A stretch of 12,216 bases of DNA. Origin: Pseudodesulfovibrio sp. Lineage in GTDB: Bacteria; Desulfobacterota; Desulfovibrionia; Desulfovibrionales; Desulfovibrionaceae. The position numbers were made by a program, and so were the translations under genes. The notes beneath the pieces were generated by a model. It had not been told where the DNA came from, searched no databases, and saw nothing but the letters and a program-made list of their open reading frames with translations. The stretch lies in contig JAFLJW010000394.1 in the NCBI GenBank assembly GCA_022712815.1, positions 1 to 12,216 of the forward strand, in the 5' to 3' direction. Below, piece after piece: positions 1 to 7,395 of the stretch. Within the stretch, counting starts at the first letter, position 1. Every line of letters begins with the position of its first letter.

Positions 1-15
1 TGTTGCGGCTAGGTT

Positions 16-38
16 GCCTCCTCTTACGAACCGGAGGT
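16..38 (+). promoter_or_regulatory. Possible SD-sequestering hairpin before rplU
   Basis: A CCTCC run at 17-21 can pair with the rplU Shine-Dalgarno GGAGG at 33-37, with an extra G-U pair (16/38) and an 11-base loop. If formed, this would hide the ribosome binding site, which is one way ribosomal protein mRNAs are autoregulated. The stem is only five or six pairs and I see no conserved L21 binding structure, so it could be chance. The promoter lies left of the window. Confidence 0.25.
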
Positions 39-45
39 TTTAATT

Positions 46-357
46 ATGTTTGCTATCATCGAGACCGGCGGAAAACAGTACCGCGTTGAAGAAGGTCTTG
101 AACTTAATGTAGATTTGCTCAAAGTCGAAGCTGGCAACAAACTCAGCATCGATTCCGTTCTCCTGATTGAAAAGGACGGCGATACCAAAATTGGCGATCC
201 TTATGTCAAGGGTGCCAAGGTTGAATGCGAAGTTCTAAGTAACTTCCGTGGCAAGAAGATCGTTGTCTTCCACAAGCTGCCCAAGAAAGATTCCCGCAAA
301 ACGCAGGGACACCGTCAGGATTATACTCAACTGAAAGTCAAATCCATCACGGCCTAA
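46..357 (+). CDS. rplU: 50S ribosomal protein L21
   Basis: Large-subunit ribosomal protein L21, which binds 23S rRNA. The product is 103 residues, the normal length for the family. It opens MFAIIETGGKQYRVEEG, the typical L21 beginning, and carries near its end the conserved segment GHRQDYTQLKVKSI. The ATG is preceded by GGAGG at 33-37 with eight bases of spacing, so the start is secure. rpmA follows after 20 bases, the near-universal bacterial arrangement, so the two are co-transcribed. Codon choice favours GGT, GTT and GAA, as expected for a highly expressed gene. Nothing is unusual in the protein. Confidence 0.98.
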   Translation: MFAIIETGGKQYRVEEGLELNVDLLKVEAGNKLSIDSVLLIEKDGDTKIGDPYVKGAKVECEVLSNFRGKKIVVFHKLPKKDSRKTQGHRQDYTQLKVKSITA

Positions 358-377
358 CGGTCTGAAGGGAGGATAAC

Positions 378-647
378 ATGGCTCATAAGAAAGCTGGTGG
401 TAGTTCCAGGAACGGTCGCGACAGCGCCGGTCAAAGACGTGGTGTGAAGATTTACGGTGGACAGAAAGTTCGGGCCGGTAACATCCTCATTCGTCAGCTT
501 GGCACCAAAGTTCACCCCGGCGAAGGCGTTGGCATGGGCAAGGATTACACCTTGTTTGCCCTAATCGACGGTTTCGTCAAATACGAGAAGTACACACGCA
601 AGAAAACGGTCAAGACCCGCGTGCTCGTACTGCCCGCCGAGGCCTAG
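378..647 (+). CDS. rpmA: 50S ribosomal protein L27
   Basis: Ribosomal protein L27, whose N-terminal tail reaches toward the peptidyl transferase centre. The product is 89 residues, normal for the family. It begins MAHKKAGGSSRNGRDS, the diagnostic L27 start, directly after the initiator. There is thus no cleavable N-terminal extension of the kind found in Firmicutes. The central GTKVHPGEGVGMGKDYTLFA block is also typical. A GGGAGGA ribosome site at 367-373 precedes the ATG. A strong terminator follows 22 bases after the stop codon and separates rpmA from obgE. Confidence 0.98.
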   Translation: MAHKKAGGSSRNGRDSAGQRRGVKIYGGQKVRAGNILIRQLGTKVHPGEGVGMGKDYTLFALIDGFVKYEKYTRKKTVKTRVLVLPAEA

Positions 648-669
648 TCTAACAGAAAATGCATTTCTC

Positions 670-709
670 CGGGCAGGGAACGCGCTGGCGCGGTCCCTGC
701 CCGTTTTTT
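670..709 (+). terminator. Intrinsic terminator after rpmA
   Basis: A GC-rich hairpin runs from 670 to 703. The outer ten-pair stem is CGGGCAGGGA (670-679) with TCCCTGCCCG (694-703). After an A/G mismatch the inner stem is CGCG (681-684) with CGCG (689-692), and the loop is CTGG. Six T follow at 704-709. This is a textbook rho-independent terminator for the rplU-rpmA transcript. It ends only 23 bases before the obgE start codon. Confidence 0.9.
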
Positions 710-732
710 GCGTTGAAACAGGAAAATAAATC

Positions 733-1764
733 ATGCGATTTGTAGATGAAGCAACTATCAAGGTAGTATCGGGCAACGGCGGCAACGGTTGTGCCAGCCT
801 TCGGCGTGAAGCCAACGTACCCAAAGGCGGCCCGGACGGCGGCGATGGCGGCAAGGGTGGCGATCTCATCATTCGCGGTTCTGGCCGGCTCATGTCCCTG
901 TACGACTTCCGTCTCAAACGCATGTACATCGCCAAGAACGGTCAGGGCGGCATGGGGCGTGATCGCTACGGCAAAGCTGCCGACGATCTGTATCTCGACC
1001 TGCCTGTCGGTACTTTGATTTACGAGATCTTTGAGAATGAAGAAGGCGAAGTCATCCACGAGGAGCTGATCGCTGATCTCGTTGAAGACGGCATCGAAAT
1101 CGTCATCTGCAAGGGCGGACGCGGCGGGCGCGGCAATCTCCATTTCAAGACCTCCATCAACCGCACGCCACGCACAGCCGAAGACGGCAAGCTCGGCGAG
1201 GAAAAGAGAATTCGCCTGGAGCTGAAAATTCTGGCGGATGTCGGGCTGCTCGGCCTGCCAAACGCGGGCAAATCAACTTTCATCTCTCAGGTTTCCGCTG
1301 CCAGACCCAAGATCGCAGCCTACCCCTTCACCACCCTGGTTCCCAACCTCGGCGTGGTCGAAAATGACGATTACGAGCGCATGATCATCGCTGACATTCC
1401 CGGACTCATCGAGGGAGCCAGCCAGGGACACGGCTTGGGCATCACATTTCTCAAGCATGTGGAGCGCACCCGCTTTCTCGTTCACATTCTGGCCGCCGAA
1501 GATCTGAATCGCGACAATCCCACTGACGGCTATGAAATGCTGGAGCAGGAACTCAGGCAGTACGATGCCGAACTGGGCCACAAACCCCAGATCAAGGTCA
1601 TCAACAAGATCGACACCCTCACCCCGGAAGACCTCGCTGATATAAAGGCCAAAGTCGCGGAGTCGGGCGAAAATATTTTCTTTATCTCCGCCCTGACAGG
1701 CGAAGGAGTTGAGCTTCTCCTCGACGAGATGTGGAAGCATCTGGCCGCACTCTCCGACGAGTAA
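733..1764 (+). CDS. obgE: Obg family GTPase (ribosome assembly)
   Basis: Obg (CgtA) GTPase, a cytoplasmic protein that associates with the 50S subunit and acts in late large-subunit assembly and growth control. The product is 343 residues. The first ~160 form the glycine-rich Obg fold, with many GG pairs such as GGPDGGDGGKGGD. The G domain follows: P-loop GLPNAGKST from residue 174, the Obg-type switch PFTTLVPNLG, DIPGLIEG from 221, NKID at 291-294 and SAL at 319-321. The protein ends just after the G domain, so the C-terminal extension of ~390-residue enterobacterial Obg is absent; this C-terminal part is variable in the family. The RBS is AGGAAAA just before the ATG. proB starts 42 bases after the stop. 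Confidence 0.97.
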   Translation: MRFVDEATIKVVSGNGGNGCASLRREANVPKGGPDGGDGGKGGDLIIRGSGRLMSLYDFRLKRMYIAKNGQGGMGRDRYGKAADDLYLDLPVGTLIYEIFENEEGEVIHEELIADLVEDGIEIVICKGGRGGRGNLHFKTSINRTPRTAEDGKLGEEKRIRLELKILADVGLLGLPNAGKSTFISQVSAARPKIAAYPFTTLVPNLGVVENDDYERMIIADIPGLIEGASQGHGLGITFLKHVERTRFLVHILAAEDLNRDNPTDGYEMLEQELRQYDAELGHKPQIKVINKIDTLTPEDLADIKAKVAESGENIFFISALTGEGVELLLDEMWKHLAALSDE

Positions 1765-1806
1765 CTCCCCTTGCTCACGCGGGGAAGATGCTGTACCTTG
1801 CGCCCC

Positions 1807-2967
1807 ATGACGATTTCCGATGAATACAGGAACTCCCTGCTGAAAAAAACCCGGCGAGTCGTGGTCAAAGTGGGAAGTGCCGTACTGACCACTGACGATG
1901 GCCTGAATTCTGACGCCATCAACCGGATTGCCGAGCAGCTTTCCGCCTTGAGCGACCAGGGTATGGATATCGTCTTTGTTTCATCCGGCGCAGTGACCGC
2001 AGGACGGCAGCGCATCCGTGAGCGGACCAAGAAAAACGGCAAAAAATTCACAGACCTCCCGTCCAGACAAGCGGCCTCGGCCATTGGTCAGGTCCGACTC
2101 ATGCACGACTATGACGAGGCCTTTGCCAGGTACGATAAAATCACGGCGCAGGTCTTGCTGACCCGCAACGGGCTGAAAAACCGCAAGCGGTTTCTCAATG
2201 CTCGTAACACCATAGAGCGACTGCTTGAGTGGGGTGTCATCCCCATCATCAACGAAAACGACACAGTGTCCGTGCAGGAACTGGAGTTCGGCGACAACGA
2301 CACCCTTGGAGCCATGTGCCTCGGACTGACCGGGGCCGACCTGTTCGTCAACCTCACCAGTGCGGATGGCGTGTTCGACAAGAACCCGGAAAATCATTCG
2401 GATGCCAAAGCCATCCCGACCATTGATAATATCGGTGCGCTGGACATTGAAGCGATGTGCGACGGCAAGACCACTGTCGGCTCCGGCGGCATGTATTCCA
2501 AACTGCGAGCCGCACGACGCGCTGCGCAACTCGGCGTGCCGACCCTCATTCTCTCAGGTACGGGCAAATTCGATATCGTTCGGGCCATGGATGGTGAGAA
2601 GTGTGGCACTCTGGTGCTGCCGGAAGCACACACCATCTCCAACAAAAAATTCTGGCTCGCCTATCACGACGATCCGTCCGGCTCGATTTTGGTGGACAAA
2701 GGCGCGGCAGGCGCATTGCTCACCAAAGGAAAATCCCTGCTCCCCATCGGGATCAGCGCAGTGGACGGCTGCTTCGAGCGTGGCGCATTGGTCTTTATCA
2801 AGACTCTGGACGGCGACGAACTCGGCGTGGGCCTGTCCAATTTCGCATCCAATGAACTGGAACTGATAAAGGGCAAGCGCACCGACAAGATTGGTGCTGT
2901 CCTCGGTCCGGTCTCATTCGATGAAGCCGTACACAGAGACAACATGCTGCTCAACGCCGCAATTTAA
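1807..2967 (+). CDS. proB: Glutamate 5-kinase
   Basis: Glutamate 5-kinase phosphorylates the gamma-carboxylate of glutamate with ATP, the first step of proline synthesis. From the ATG at 1807 the product is 386 residues. The N-terminal amino-acid-kinase domain shows VVKVGSAV (K21), NEND at 149-152, GDND at 162-165 and GSGGMYSK at 225-232, matching ATP and glutamate sites of the family. A C-terminal PUA domain spans about 290-370, as in E. coli ProB. The open frame extends to a TTG at 1771, but those 12 residues look unlike a ProB start. Neither site has a strong Shine-Dalgarno; GGGGAAG lies about 20 bases before 1807. The gene follows obgE, a common pairing. proA is not in the window. Confidence 0.95.
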   Translation: MTISDEYRNSLLKKTRRVVVKVGSAVLTTDDGLNSDAINRIAEQLSALSDQGMDIVFVSSGAVTAGRQRIRERTKKNGKKFTDLPSRQAASAIGQVRLMHDYDEAFARYDKITAQVLLTRNGLKNRKRFLNARNTIERLLEWGVIPIINENDTVSVQELEFGDNDTLGAMCLGLTGADLFVNLTSADGVFDKNPENHSDAKAIPTIDNIGALDIEAMCDGKTTVGSGGMYSKLRAARRAAQLGVPTLILSGTGKFDIVRAMDGEKCGTLVLPEAHTISNKKFWLAYHDDPSGSILVDKGAAGALLTKGKSLLPIGISAVDGCFERGALVFIKTLDGDELGVGLSNFASNELELIKGKRTDKIGAVLGPVSFDEAVHRDNMLLNAAI

Positions 2968-2978
2968 TTGGAATCAAT

Positions 2979-4142
2979 TTGAAAAAGATATACCTCGACA
3001 AGAATTTACAGTTCGTCTTTGGCGTGACGCTGATAGCGATTCTCGGCGTATCAAGCATCATCCCGGCCCTGCCGGATATCATTAAGGGGCTTTCCATCGG
3101 CCCTGCACAAATCGGCTTTGTCATCGCCATTTTCACCGTGCCGGGTGTTATCCTCGCCCCTGTCGTCGGCATCATGGCAGATCGCATCGGGCGCAAGGTC
3201 ATCCTCGTTCCATCGCTTTTCATCTTCGGCGGTTTCGGATTCGCCTGCTTCTTTGCCCAGTCCATCGAACAACTGCTCGTCCTGCGTTTTTTACAGGGTA
3301 TCGGGGCCGCGCCACTTGGCGTCATCTACGGCACCATCATCGGCGACCTGTATCAAGGCAGGGAACGTGGTCAGGCCATGGGTTACAACGCCGGTGTCCT
3401 TTCCATGGGAACGGCGGCTTTTCCCGCGCTGGGCGGCTTCCTCGCCATGCTCGGCTGGAACTATCCATTTCTCCTGCCGCTGCTGGCTATCCCTCTCGGT
3501 CTGGCCGTTTCAATGTTCATGGATGCCCCGGAACCGCAAAGCTCAGGCAGTTTCAAGAAATATCTCAGCGACTCTTTCGCACTGATGAAAACCAGTCAGG
3601 CCATGAGCCTTTTTGCCACGACCCTGCTCACTTTCATAATCCTCTACGGCCCCATCATCACCTACCTGCCCCTACTGCTCAATGCCCGATATCAGGCATC
3701 ACCGGCAGCAATCGGCATCATTTTCCTCATCTCATCAGGCTTCACCGGTATGGCATCCTTTCAACTCGGCCGGCTCTCGGAATCTTTTGGCCAGCGCAAG
3801 CTGCTCATGGCCGCCGCCGTCTTCTACGGCCTGTCCATGCTACTAATGCCCCATGCCCCCGGCTACTGGCACATTCTCCCGCCGGTCATATTCTTCGGCC
3901 TCGCCCAGGGGCTGAACATCCCCACCATCATGACCATGCTGACCACCCTCGCTCCCATGGAACGACGCGGCGCACTCATGGCCGCCAATGGCCTGCTCCT
4001 GCGACTGGCCCAGACCATAGCCCCCCTGCTCATGGGTGGAGTATACGCCCTCTACGGAATGGAAGCCGTCTTTGTCGGCGGTTTCATCTGCGCCATACTC
4101 ATTTTTATCATCGCCGCCCTTTTTATCAAAAACACCGAATAG
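2979..4142 (+). CDS. MFS transporter, DHA1-like
   Basis: Major facilitator superfamily inner-membrane transporter of 387 residues, with a hydrophobic pattern fitting 12 membrane segments. Motif A, the loop between segments 2 and 3, is GIMADRIGRK at residues 64-73. The following QGIGAAPLGVIYGTIIGDLY and the glycine-rich FPALGGFLA segment resemble the B and C motifs of proton-coupled drug exporters (DHA1 type). Substrate cannot be read from sequence; a drug or metabolite efflux role is an inference from these motifs. The start is TTG at 2979, with a weak GGAA at 2970-2973. The gene begins 11 bases after proB, so it is probably co-transcribed. The link to proline synthesis is not evident. Confidence 0.9.
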   Translation: MKKIYLDKNLQFVFGVTLIAILGVSSIIPALPDIIKGLSIGPAQIGFVIAIFTVPGVILAPVVGIMADRIGRKVILVPSLFIFGGFGFACFFAQSIEQLLVLRFLQGIGAAPLGVIYGTIIGDLYQGRERGQAMGYNAGVLSMGTAAFPALGGFLAMLGWNYPFLLPLLAIPLGLAVSMFMDAPEPQSSGSFKKYLSDSFALMKTSQAMSLFATTLLTFIILYGPIITYLPLLLNARYQASPAAIGIIFLISSGFTGMASFQLGRLSESFGQRKLLMAAAVFYGLSMLLMPHAPGYWHILPPVIFFGLAQGLNIPTIMTMLTTLAPMERRGALMAANGLLLRLAQTIAPLLMGGVYALYGMEAVFVGGFICAILIFIIAALFIKNTE

Positions 4143-4208
4143 TTTTTGATACGACCTAATATTCTCCACCGTTCCCGTCGATAAGACTGGTAACCAAGGA
4201 AGGTTGCC

Positions 4209-4355
4209 ATGACCCAAATACGCGCCAAACTCCAGCACCGACTCAATCCACTGCATATCTATTGCCGCCTGCGCAATCTCGGACTGGCCCACAGAACCGC
4301 CAGAGTGGTCAGCACCTGCTATGAAAAGATAGTGTATCGACTGGTACTCGCCTAG
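4209..4355 (+). CDS. Small basic protein, 48 residues, unknown function
   Basis: A short open frame starting ATG at 4209 and ending TAG at 4353-4355. The ribosome site AAGGAAGG at 4196-4203, five bases before the ATG, is the best in this block. The product begins MTQIRAKLQHRLNPLHIYCR. It has seven Arg, two Lys, three His (10, 16, 28) and two Cys (19, 37), but only one acidic residue (E39), so it is strongly basic. There is no signal peptide or membrane segment. It lies 66 bases after the MFS gene and its stop is 15 bases before a clear terminator, so it is the last cistron of the transcript. I have an unverified impression of similar short frames in Desulfovibrio genomes. RNA binding would be a guess from charge alone. 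Confidence 0.65.
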   Translation: MTQIRAKLQHRLNPLHIYCRLRNLGLAHRTARVVSTCYEKIVYRLVLA

Positions 4356-4369
4356 ATAGGCAGCCGTAT

Positions 4370-4399
4370 GAGAGTGGCCTTCCATCTCTCTTTTTTTTT
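4370..4399 (+). terminator. Intrinsic terminator ending the obgE-to-smORF block
   Basis: GAGAG (4370-4374) pairs with CTCTC (4386-4390), and TGG (4375-4377) with CCA (4382-4384). There is one bulged T (4385) and a CCTT loop. Nine T follow at 4391-4399. Read on the plus strand this is a clear rho-independent terminator. Read on the minus strand the T run is missing, so it does not serve the converging permease gene, whose stop codon lies directly beside it. Confidence 0.8.
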
Positions 4400-4400
4400 C

Positions 4401-5342
4401 TTATTTTATCAGGAAATCGAGAAAATATTTACCGGCAGTAAACAGAATGACCCCGGCCAGCATCCACTTGATGCCCTTGGCCGGGAAAAACTTCTGGCAA
4501 CGCGCACCCAGATACATCCCCGCCATACCACCAAGACCAAAGAGAATCCCAAGTCCCCAATCCGGCGCAATGGACATGTTCGGATACAGCGGCGCAATGG
4601 CCTGATAAAAAAACACCCCGGCCACGGATGTGACAAAAGTTCCCATGAGCGCGGCCCCGGCCACCGTGTAGACGGGCAACCCGAAGATGACGACGAAAAA
4701 CGGCGCAATGATCGCCCCGCCACCGATGCCGTAGATACCGCCGATTATACCGACAACCAGCGACAGGGAAAAAAGCCCAGGTGACGAGCAATCATAGACC
4801 TCACCATAAAACTCGTAGCTGATGCGGGTTGTCGAGAACTTGAGTACACGCACAGCCGGGATATTTTCGCCGGACTCCCGCTTTTTTGCGTGTGCCTTGA
4901 TTAGTGCCTGAAACCGCTCCTCTGTCGCCCCGCTCCCGTCAATGTCCTTTTTCAGCAGGGCATGGGCGAGCTTGAAGCCGATCCAGAGCAGGACTCCAGC
5001 GGCAAAGAGCTTGAAGGATGTCGGATCAGGCAACCACCTGACGCGGACGATGGCTCCCACAAGCACTCCGGGCAACGTGCCGAGGATAACCACTACAGTC
5101 AGCGGCCAGACCATCCGGCCCTCACGAATATAACGGATGACACCAGATGGAATGGCGACAATGTTGAAAAGCTGGTTGGTGGCTGAGACCGAAGGCGTGG
5201 TGTATCCGAGAAACGACATTTGGAAAGGCAAGAGCAAAAATGCGCCGGAAACTCCACCCATGGACGTAAAAAATGAAACCACAAATGCCACCAGCGGCGG
5301 CACAATGGGGTTCACTTCGATTCCGGCAACAGGAAAATACAT
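4401..5342 (-). CDS. TauE/SafE family sulfite/anion permease
   Basis: Integral membrane permease of the TauE/SafE family (formerly DUF81), whose members are linked to export or uptake of sulfite, sulfoacetate, taurine-derived anions and similar compounds. From the ATG at 5342 the product is 313 residues and begins MYFPVAGIEVNPIVPP. The two inverted halves each carry a glycine-rich membrane motif: GGVSGAFLLLPF at 29-40 and GGIYGIGGGAIIAPFF at 191-206. A hydrophilic stretch at about 121-178 joins the halves. The frame stays open to 5450, but the 36 extra residues are polar and unlike a permease start. A sulfite or sulfur-anion role would suit a sulfate reducer, but this is inference. It is divergent from argB and convergent with the small ORF. 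Confidence 0.88.
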   Translation of the reverse strand: MYFPVAGIEVNPIVPPLVAFVVSFFTSMGGVSGAFLLLPFQMSFLGYTTPSVSATNQLFNIVAIPSGVIRYIREGRMVWPLTVVVILGTLPGVLVGAIVRVRWLPDPTSFKLFAAGVLLWIGFKLAHALLKKDIDGSGATEERFQALIKAHAKKRESGENIPAVRVLKFSTTRISYEFYGEVYDCSSPGLFSLSLVVGIIGGIYGIGGGAIIAPFFVVIFGLPVYTVAGAALMGTFVTSVAGVFFYQAIAPLYPNMSIAPDWGLGILFGLGGMAGMYLGARCQKFFPAKGIKWMLAGVILFTAGKYFLDFLIK

Positions 5343-5450
5343 GGGATGCCCCGCTCGTTCACAAGGTCTATTACACACAACATCCTGACTCTCCCCCGTA
5401 CTTATCGCATCGCCGGTCATTTTTCCAGTTATGATAAATACTACCAACAT

Positions 5451-5479
5451 TTGACACTGCCCCGCCTTTCAACGACACT
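5451..5479 (+). promoter_or_regulatory. Candidate sigma-70 promoter for argB
   Basis: A perfect -35 TTGACA lies at 5451-5456. At 17 bases of spacing the -10 position (5474-5479) reads GACACT, which matches TATAAT at only three positions. It sits 45 bases before the argB start, in the 181-base gap between divergent genes. The -35 is convincing and the -10 is weak. I found no ARG-box operator that I would defend. Confidence 0.4.
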
Positions 5480-5523
5480 CTTTGCCAGCCACGGAATGTT
5501 GTCGATTATGCAGGAGCGCATTA

Positions 5524-6432
5524 ATGAAAAAAGAGTCTATCAGTCAGCGGGATATGGAGCGGTATCAGCTTCAGGCCAAATCCATCATCGAGACGCTGCC
5601 ATATATTTCCGATTTTTACGGCAAGACCATTGTCGTCAAATACGGAGGCAATGCCATGATTGACGAGGACTTGAAGCGGTCCTTCGCGCTAAATATCCTC
5701 CTGCTGAAATATATCGGAATCAACCCCGTGGTGGTCCATGGCGGCGGACCGCAAATCGGCAAGATGCTGAAAGCACTGAATATCGAGTCTCAATTCCGTG
5801 AAGGATACCGAGTCACCGACGATGCCACCATGGATGTGGTCGAAATGGTGCTGGTGGGCAAGGTCAACAAGGAGATCGTCAACCTGATCAATCTGCACGG
5901 CGGGGAAGCCGTGGGACTGTCGGGCAAGGACGGCATGCTGATCAAGGCCGAACCAAAGGAATTGTCCATTGAAAAAAAAGACGCTCCGCCGGAAATCATC
6001 GACCTCGGCAAGGTCGGAGAAGTGCTGTCCGTCAACACCAAGCTCATCCATTCGTTGCAGAAAGACGGATTTATCCCGATCATCGCGCCCGTGGGTGTGG
6101 ACGACAAAGGCGTCACCTACAACATCAACGCCGATTCCGTGGCAGGAGCCGTGGCATCCGCGCTGGGGGCCAAACGACTGCACCTGCTGACCGATGTTCC
6201 CGGCCTGCTAGATACCGATGGCGAGTTGATTTCATCCCTGACCACCAAGGAGGCCTTTGAGGCCATCGAGTCAGGCGTGATAACAGGCGGCATGATTCCC
6301 AAGATCAAATGCTGTATCGAGGCGGTTGCCAAGGTGGAAAAAGCCGCAATCATTGATGGCCGGGTTGAGAACTGCATCCTTCTGGAATTATTCACTAAAT
6401 CAGGCATCGGAACCGAAGTCACCCATCGGTAA
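5524..6432 (+). CDS. argB: Acetylglutamate kinase
   Basis: N-acetylglutamate kinase phosphorylates N-acetylglutamate with ATP, the second step of arginine synthesis. The product is 302 residues, typical of the longer, arginine-sensitive type. Visible motifs are KYGGNAM from K39, VVHGGGPQIG with H72-P76, NINADSV at 200-206 next to the nucleotide site, LLTDVPGL, and GGMIPK at 255-260. The N-terminal helix before K39 is the segment used by hexameric arginine-inhibited enzymes, so feedback inhibition is likely but inferred. The ATG at 5524 has AGGAG at 5512-5516 with seven bases of spacing. An upstream in-frame TTG at 5482 lacks such a site. The first hemerythrin frame begins 14 bases after the stop. 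Confidence 0.97.
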   Translation: MKKESISQRDMERYQLQAKSIIETLPYISDFYGKTIVVKYGGNAMIDEDLKRSFALNILLLKYIGINPVVVHGGGPQIGKMLKALNIESQFREGYRVTDDATMDVVEMVLVGKVNKEIVNLINLHGGEAVGLSGKDGMLIKAEPKELSIEKKDAPPEIIDLGKVGEVLSVNTKLIHSLQKDGFIPIIAPVGVDDKGVTYNINADSVAGAVASALGAKRLHLLTDVPGLLDTDGELISSLTTKEAFEAIESGVITGGMIPKIKCCIEAVAKVEKAAIIDGRVENCILLELFTKSGIGTEVTHR

Positions 6433-6446
6433 CCAGAAGGTTTTAT

Positions 6447-6881
6447 ATGCCACGAATTGACTGGCCAGATATCCTTGATATAGGCCTTCCCCAACTGGAT
6501 GCGCAGCACAAAAAGCTCATTTCCCCTTTCCAACAGCCTCCTTCAGGCCATGATCATCGGCAAAGAAAACGAGATGCTCAAGCTCATTTTTGACGAACTG
6601 AAGAGTTACACCGAATACCATTTTACCGCTGAAGAGCAATACATGACACAGATCGGCTATCCTTTTACCGAAAGCACAAGGCCGCGCACAAGGTATTGAT
6701 ACGACAAGTTGACGAATTCAGGGAGAAATTGCTCGGTCCGGGTGTCCCCCCTGCCGAGGCCCTTGGCTTCATCAACGGATGGATCATCAAGCACATCATG
6801 GAAACAGATTCCCGTATCGGAATTTTCGCAAAAAACCGGTACCCCTCCCATACCACTACAACACAGCAGGAAACCACACCA
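6447..6881 (+). pseudogene. Bacteriohemerythrin with two compensating frameshifts
   Basis: A hemerythrin-like domain (non-heme di-iron, O2-binding helical bundle) whose frame is broken twice. ATG at 6447 has AAGG at 6437-6440. The first part reads MPRIDWPDILDIGLPQLDAQHKKLIS, here given in pieces: MPRIDWPDILDIGL then PQLDAQHKKLIS. One extra C in CCCC at 6523-6526 throws the frame to a TGA. The next frame continues the domain (YHFTAEEQYM, IGYPFTES) to about 6674. Adding one C there (AGCAC to AGCCAC) returns to the first frame with HKAAHKVLIRQ and HIMETD. Repaired, all seven iron ligands are present: H of LDAQH, H and E of HFTAE, both H of HKAAH, H and D of HIMETD. This is either two sequencing errors or recent decay. 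No stop lies between it and the next hemerythrin. Confidence 0.75.
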
Positions 6882-7283
6882 ATGACTCAACTTGAATGGA
6901 CCGATGTCCTGGCAATCGGTCTGCCCGCCATTGACAAACAACACACACGACTTTTCGCCATCTCCAATGACCTGCTCAATGCCATTGCACAGGACGAAGG
7001 AAAATCCGCACTCAAGGAAATCTTCGACCAACTGAAGGACTACACCCAGTACCACTTCAAGGCGGAAGAAGCATACATGGAAAAAATCGGTTATCCCGAA
7101 CTCAGTTCCCATGCAGCCGAACACGCTTTGCTCCTGGTCCGGGTCAACACCTTGTGGCGCCTGCTCCAGAATGGCGAGCTCATATCACCCGATGGAGTCT
7201 CGCTGTTCATCAATGACTGGATCGTGGAACACATCATGGAAAAGGATGTACTGATCGGGAAATATGCCAAGTCCAACGCCTGA
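6882..7283 (+). CDS. Bacteriohemerythrin
   Basis: Single-domain bacteriohemerythrin of 133 residues, a cytoplasmic protein binding O2 reversibly at a di-iron centre. In anaerobes and microaerophiles such proteins are proposed to sense, store or scavenge oxygen. All seven ligands are visible: H of IDKQH, H and E of HFKAE, both H of HAAEH, H and D of HIMEKD. The ATG at 6882 has AGGA about ten bases upstream, and the protein from there has normal family length and ending (GKYAKSNA). However, the frame is open upstream to 6696 and beyond. The domain could therefore be the second half of a two-domain protein, joined by the linker PSHTTTTQQETTP. It is a diverged paralogue of the damaged domain before it. 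moeA starts 112 bases downstream. Confidence 0.85.
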   Translation: MTQLEWTDVLAIGLPAIDKQHTRLFAISNDLLNAIAQDEGKSALKEIFDQLKDYTQYHFKAEEAYMEKIGYPELSSHAAEHALLLVRVNTLWRLLQNGELISPDGVSLFINDWIVEHIMEKDVLIGKYAKSNA

Positions 7284-7395
7284 GCAAACAATGAACGATG
7301 ACGGTGCCAAACCCGCGCCAAAACAGGTCGCCTTGTCTCCATACTTTCTGTAATATACCGTCCAGTCCAACCCTGAAACAGGAGCCAAGACGGTC

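Noticed and set aside
649..1143. Long minus-strand open frames across rpmA and obgE
   Set aside because: They are antisense to well-conserved proteins, have no recognisable family content, and are explained by GC-rich codon periodicity of obgE.
1771..1806. TTG start giving proB 12 more residues
   Set aside because: No ribosome site before it, and the residues (including CC and Arg) do not resemble a ProB beginning; the ATG at 1807 fits the family.
5343..5450. Longer start for the TauE/SafE permease
   Set aside because: The extra 36 residues are polar and would precede the first membrane segment without family support; the ATG at 5342 gives a typical beginning.
5482..5523. TTG start adding 14 residues to argB
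   Set aside because: The ATG at 5524 has AGGAG at ideal spacing; the extra Cys-rich residues do not resemble ArgB.
6515..6535. Programmed ribosomal frameshift in the first hemerythrin
   Set aside because: The CCC run is not in the zero frame, there is no adjacent stop codon or stimulatory structure that I can see, and a second opposite shift would also be needed.
7321..7360. Promoter before moeA (TTGTCT and TAATAT)
   Set aside because: The two elements are only 12 bases apart, too close for a sigma-70 promoter.
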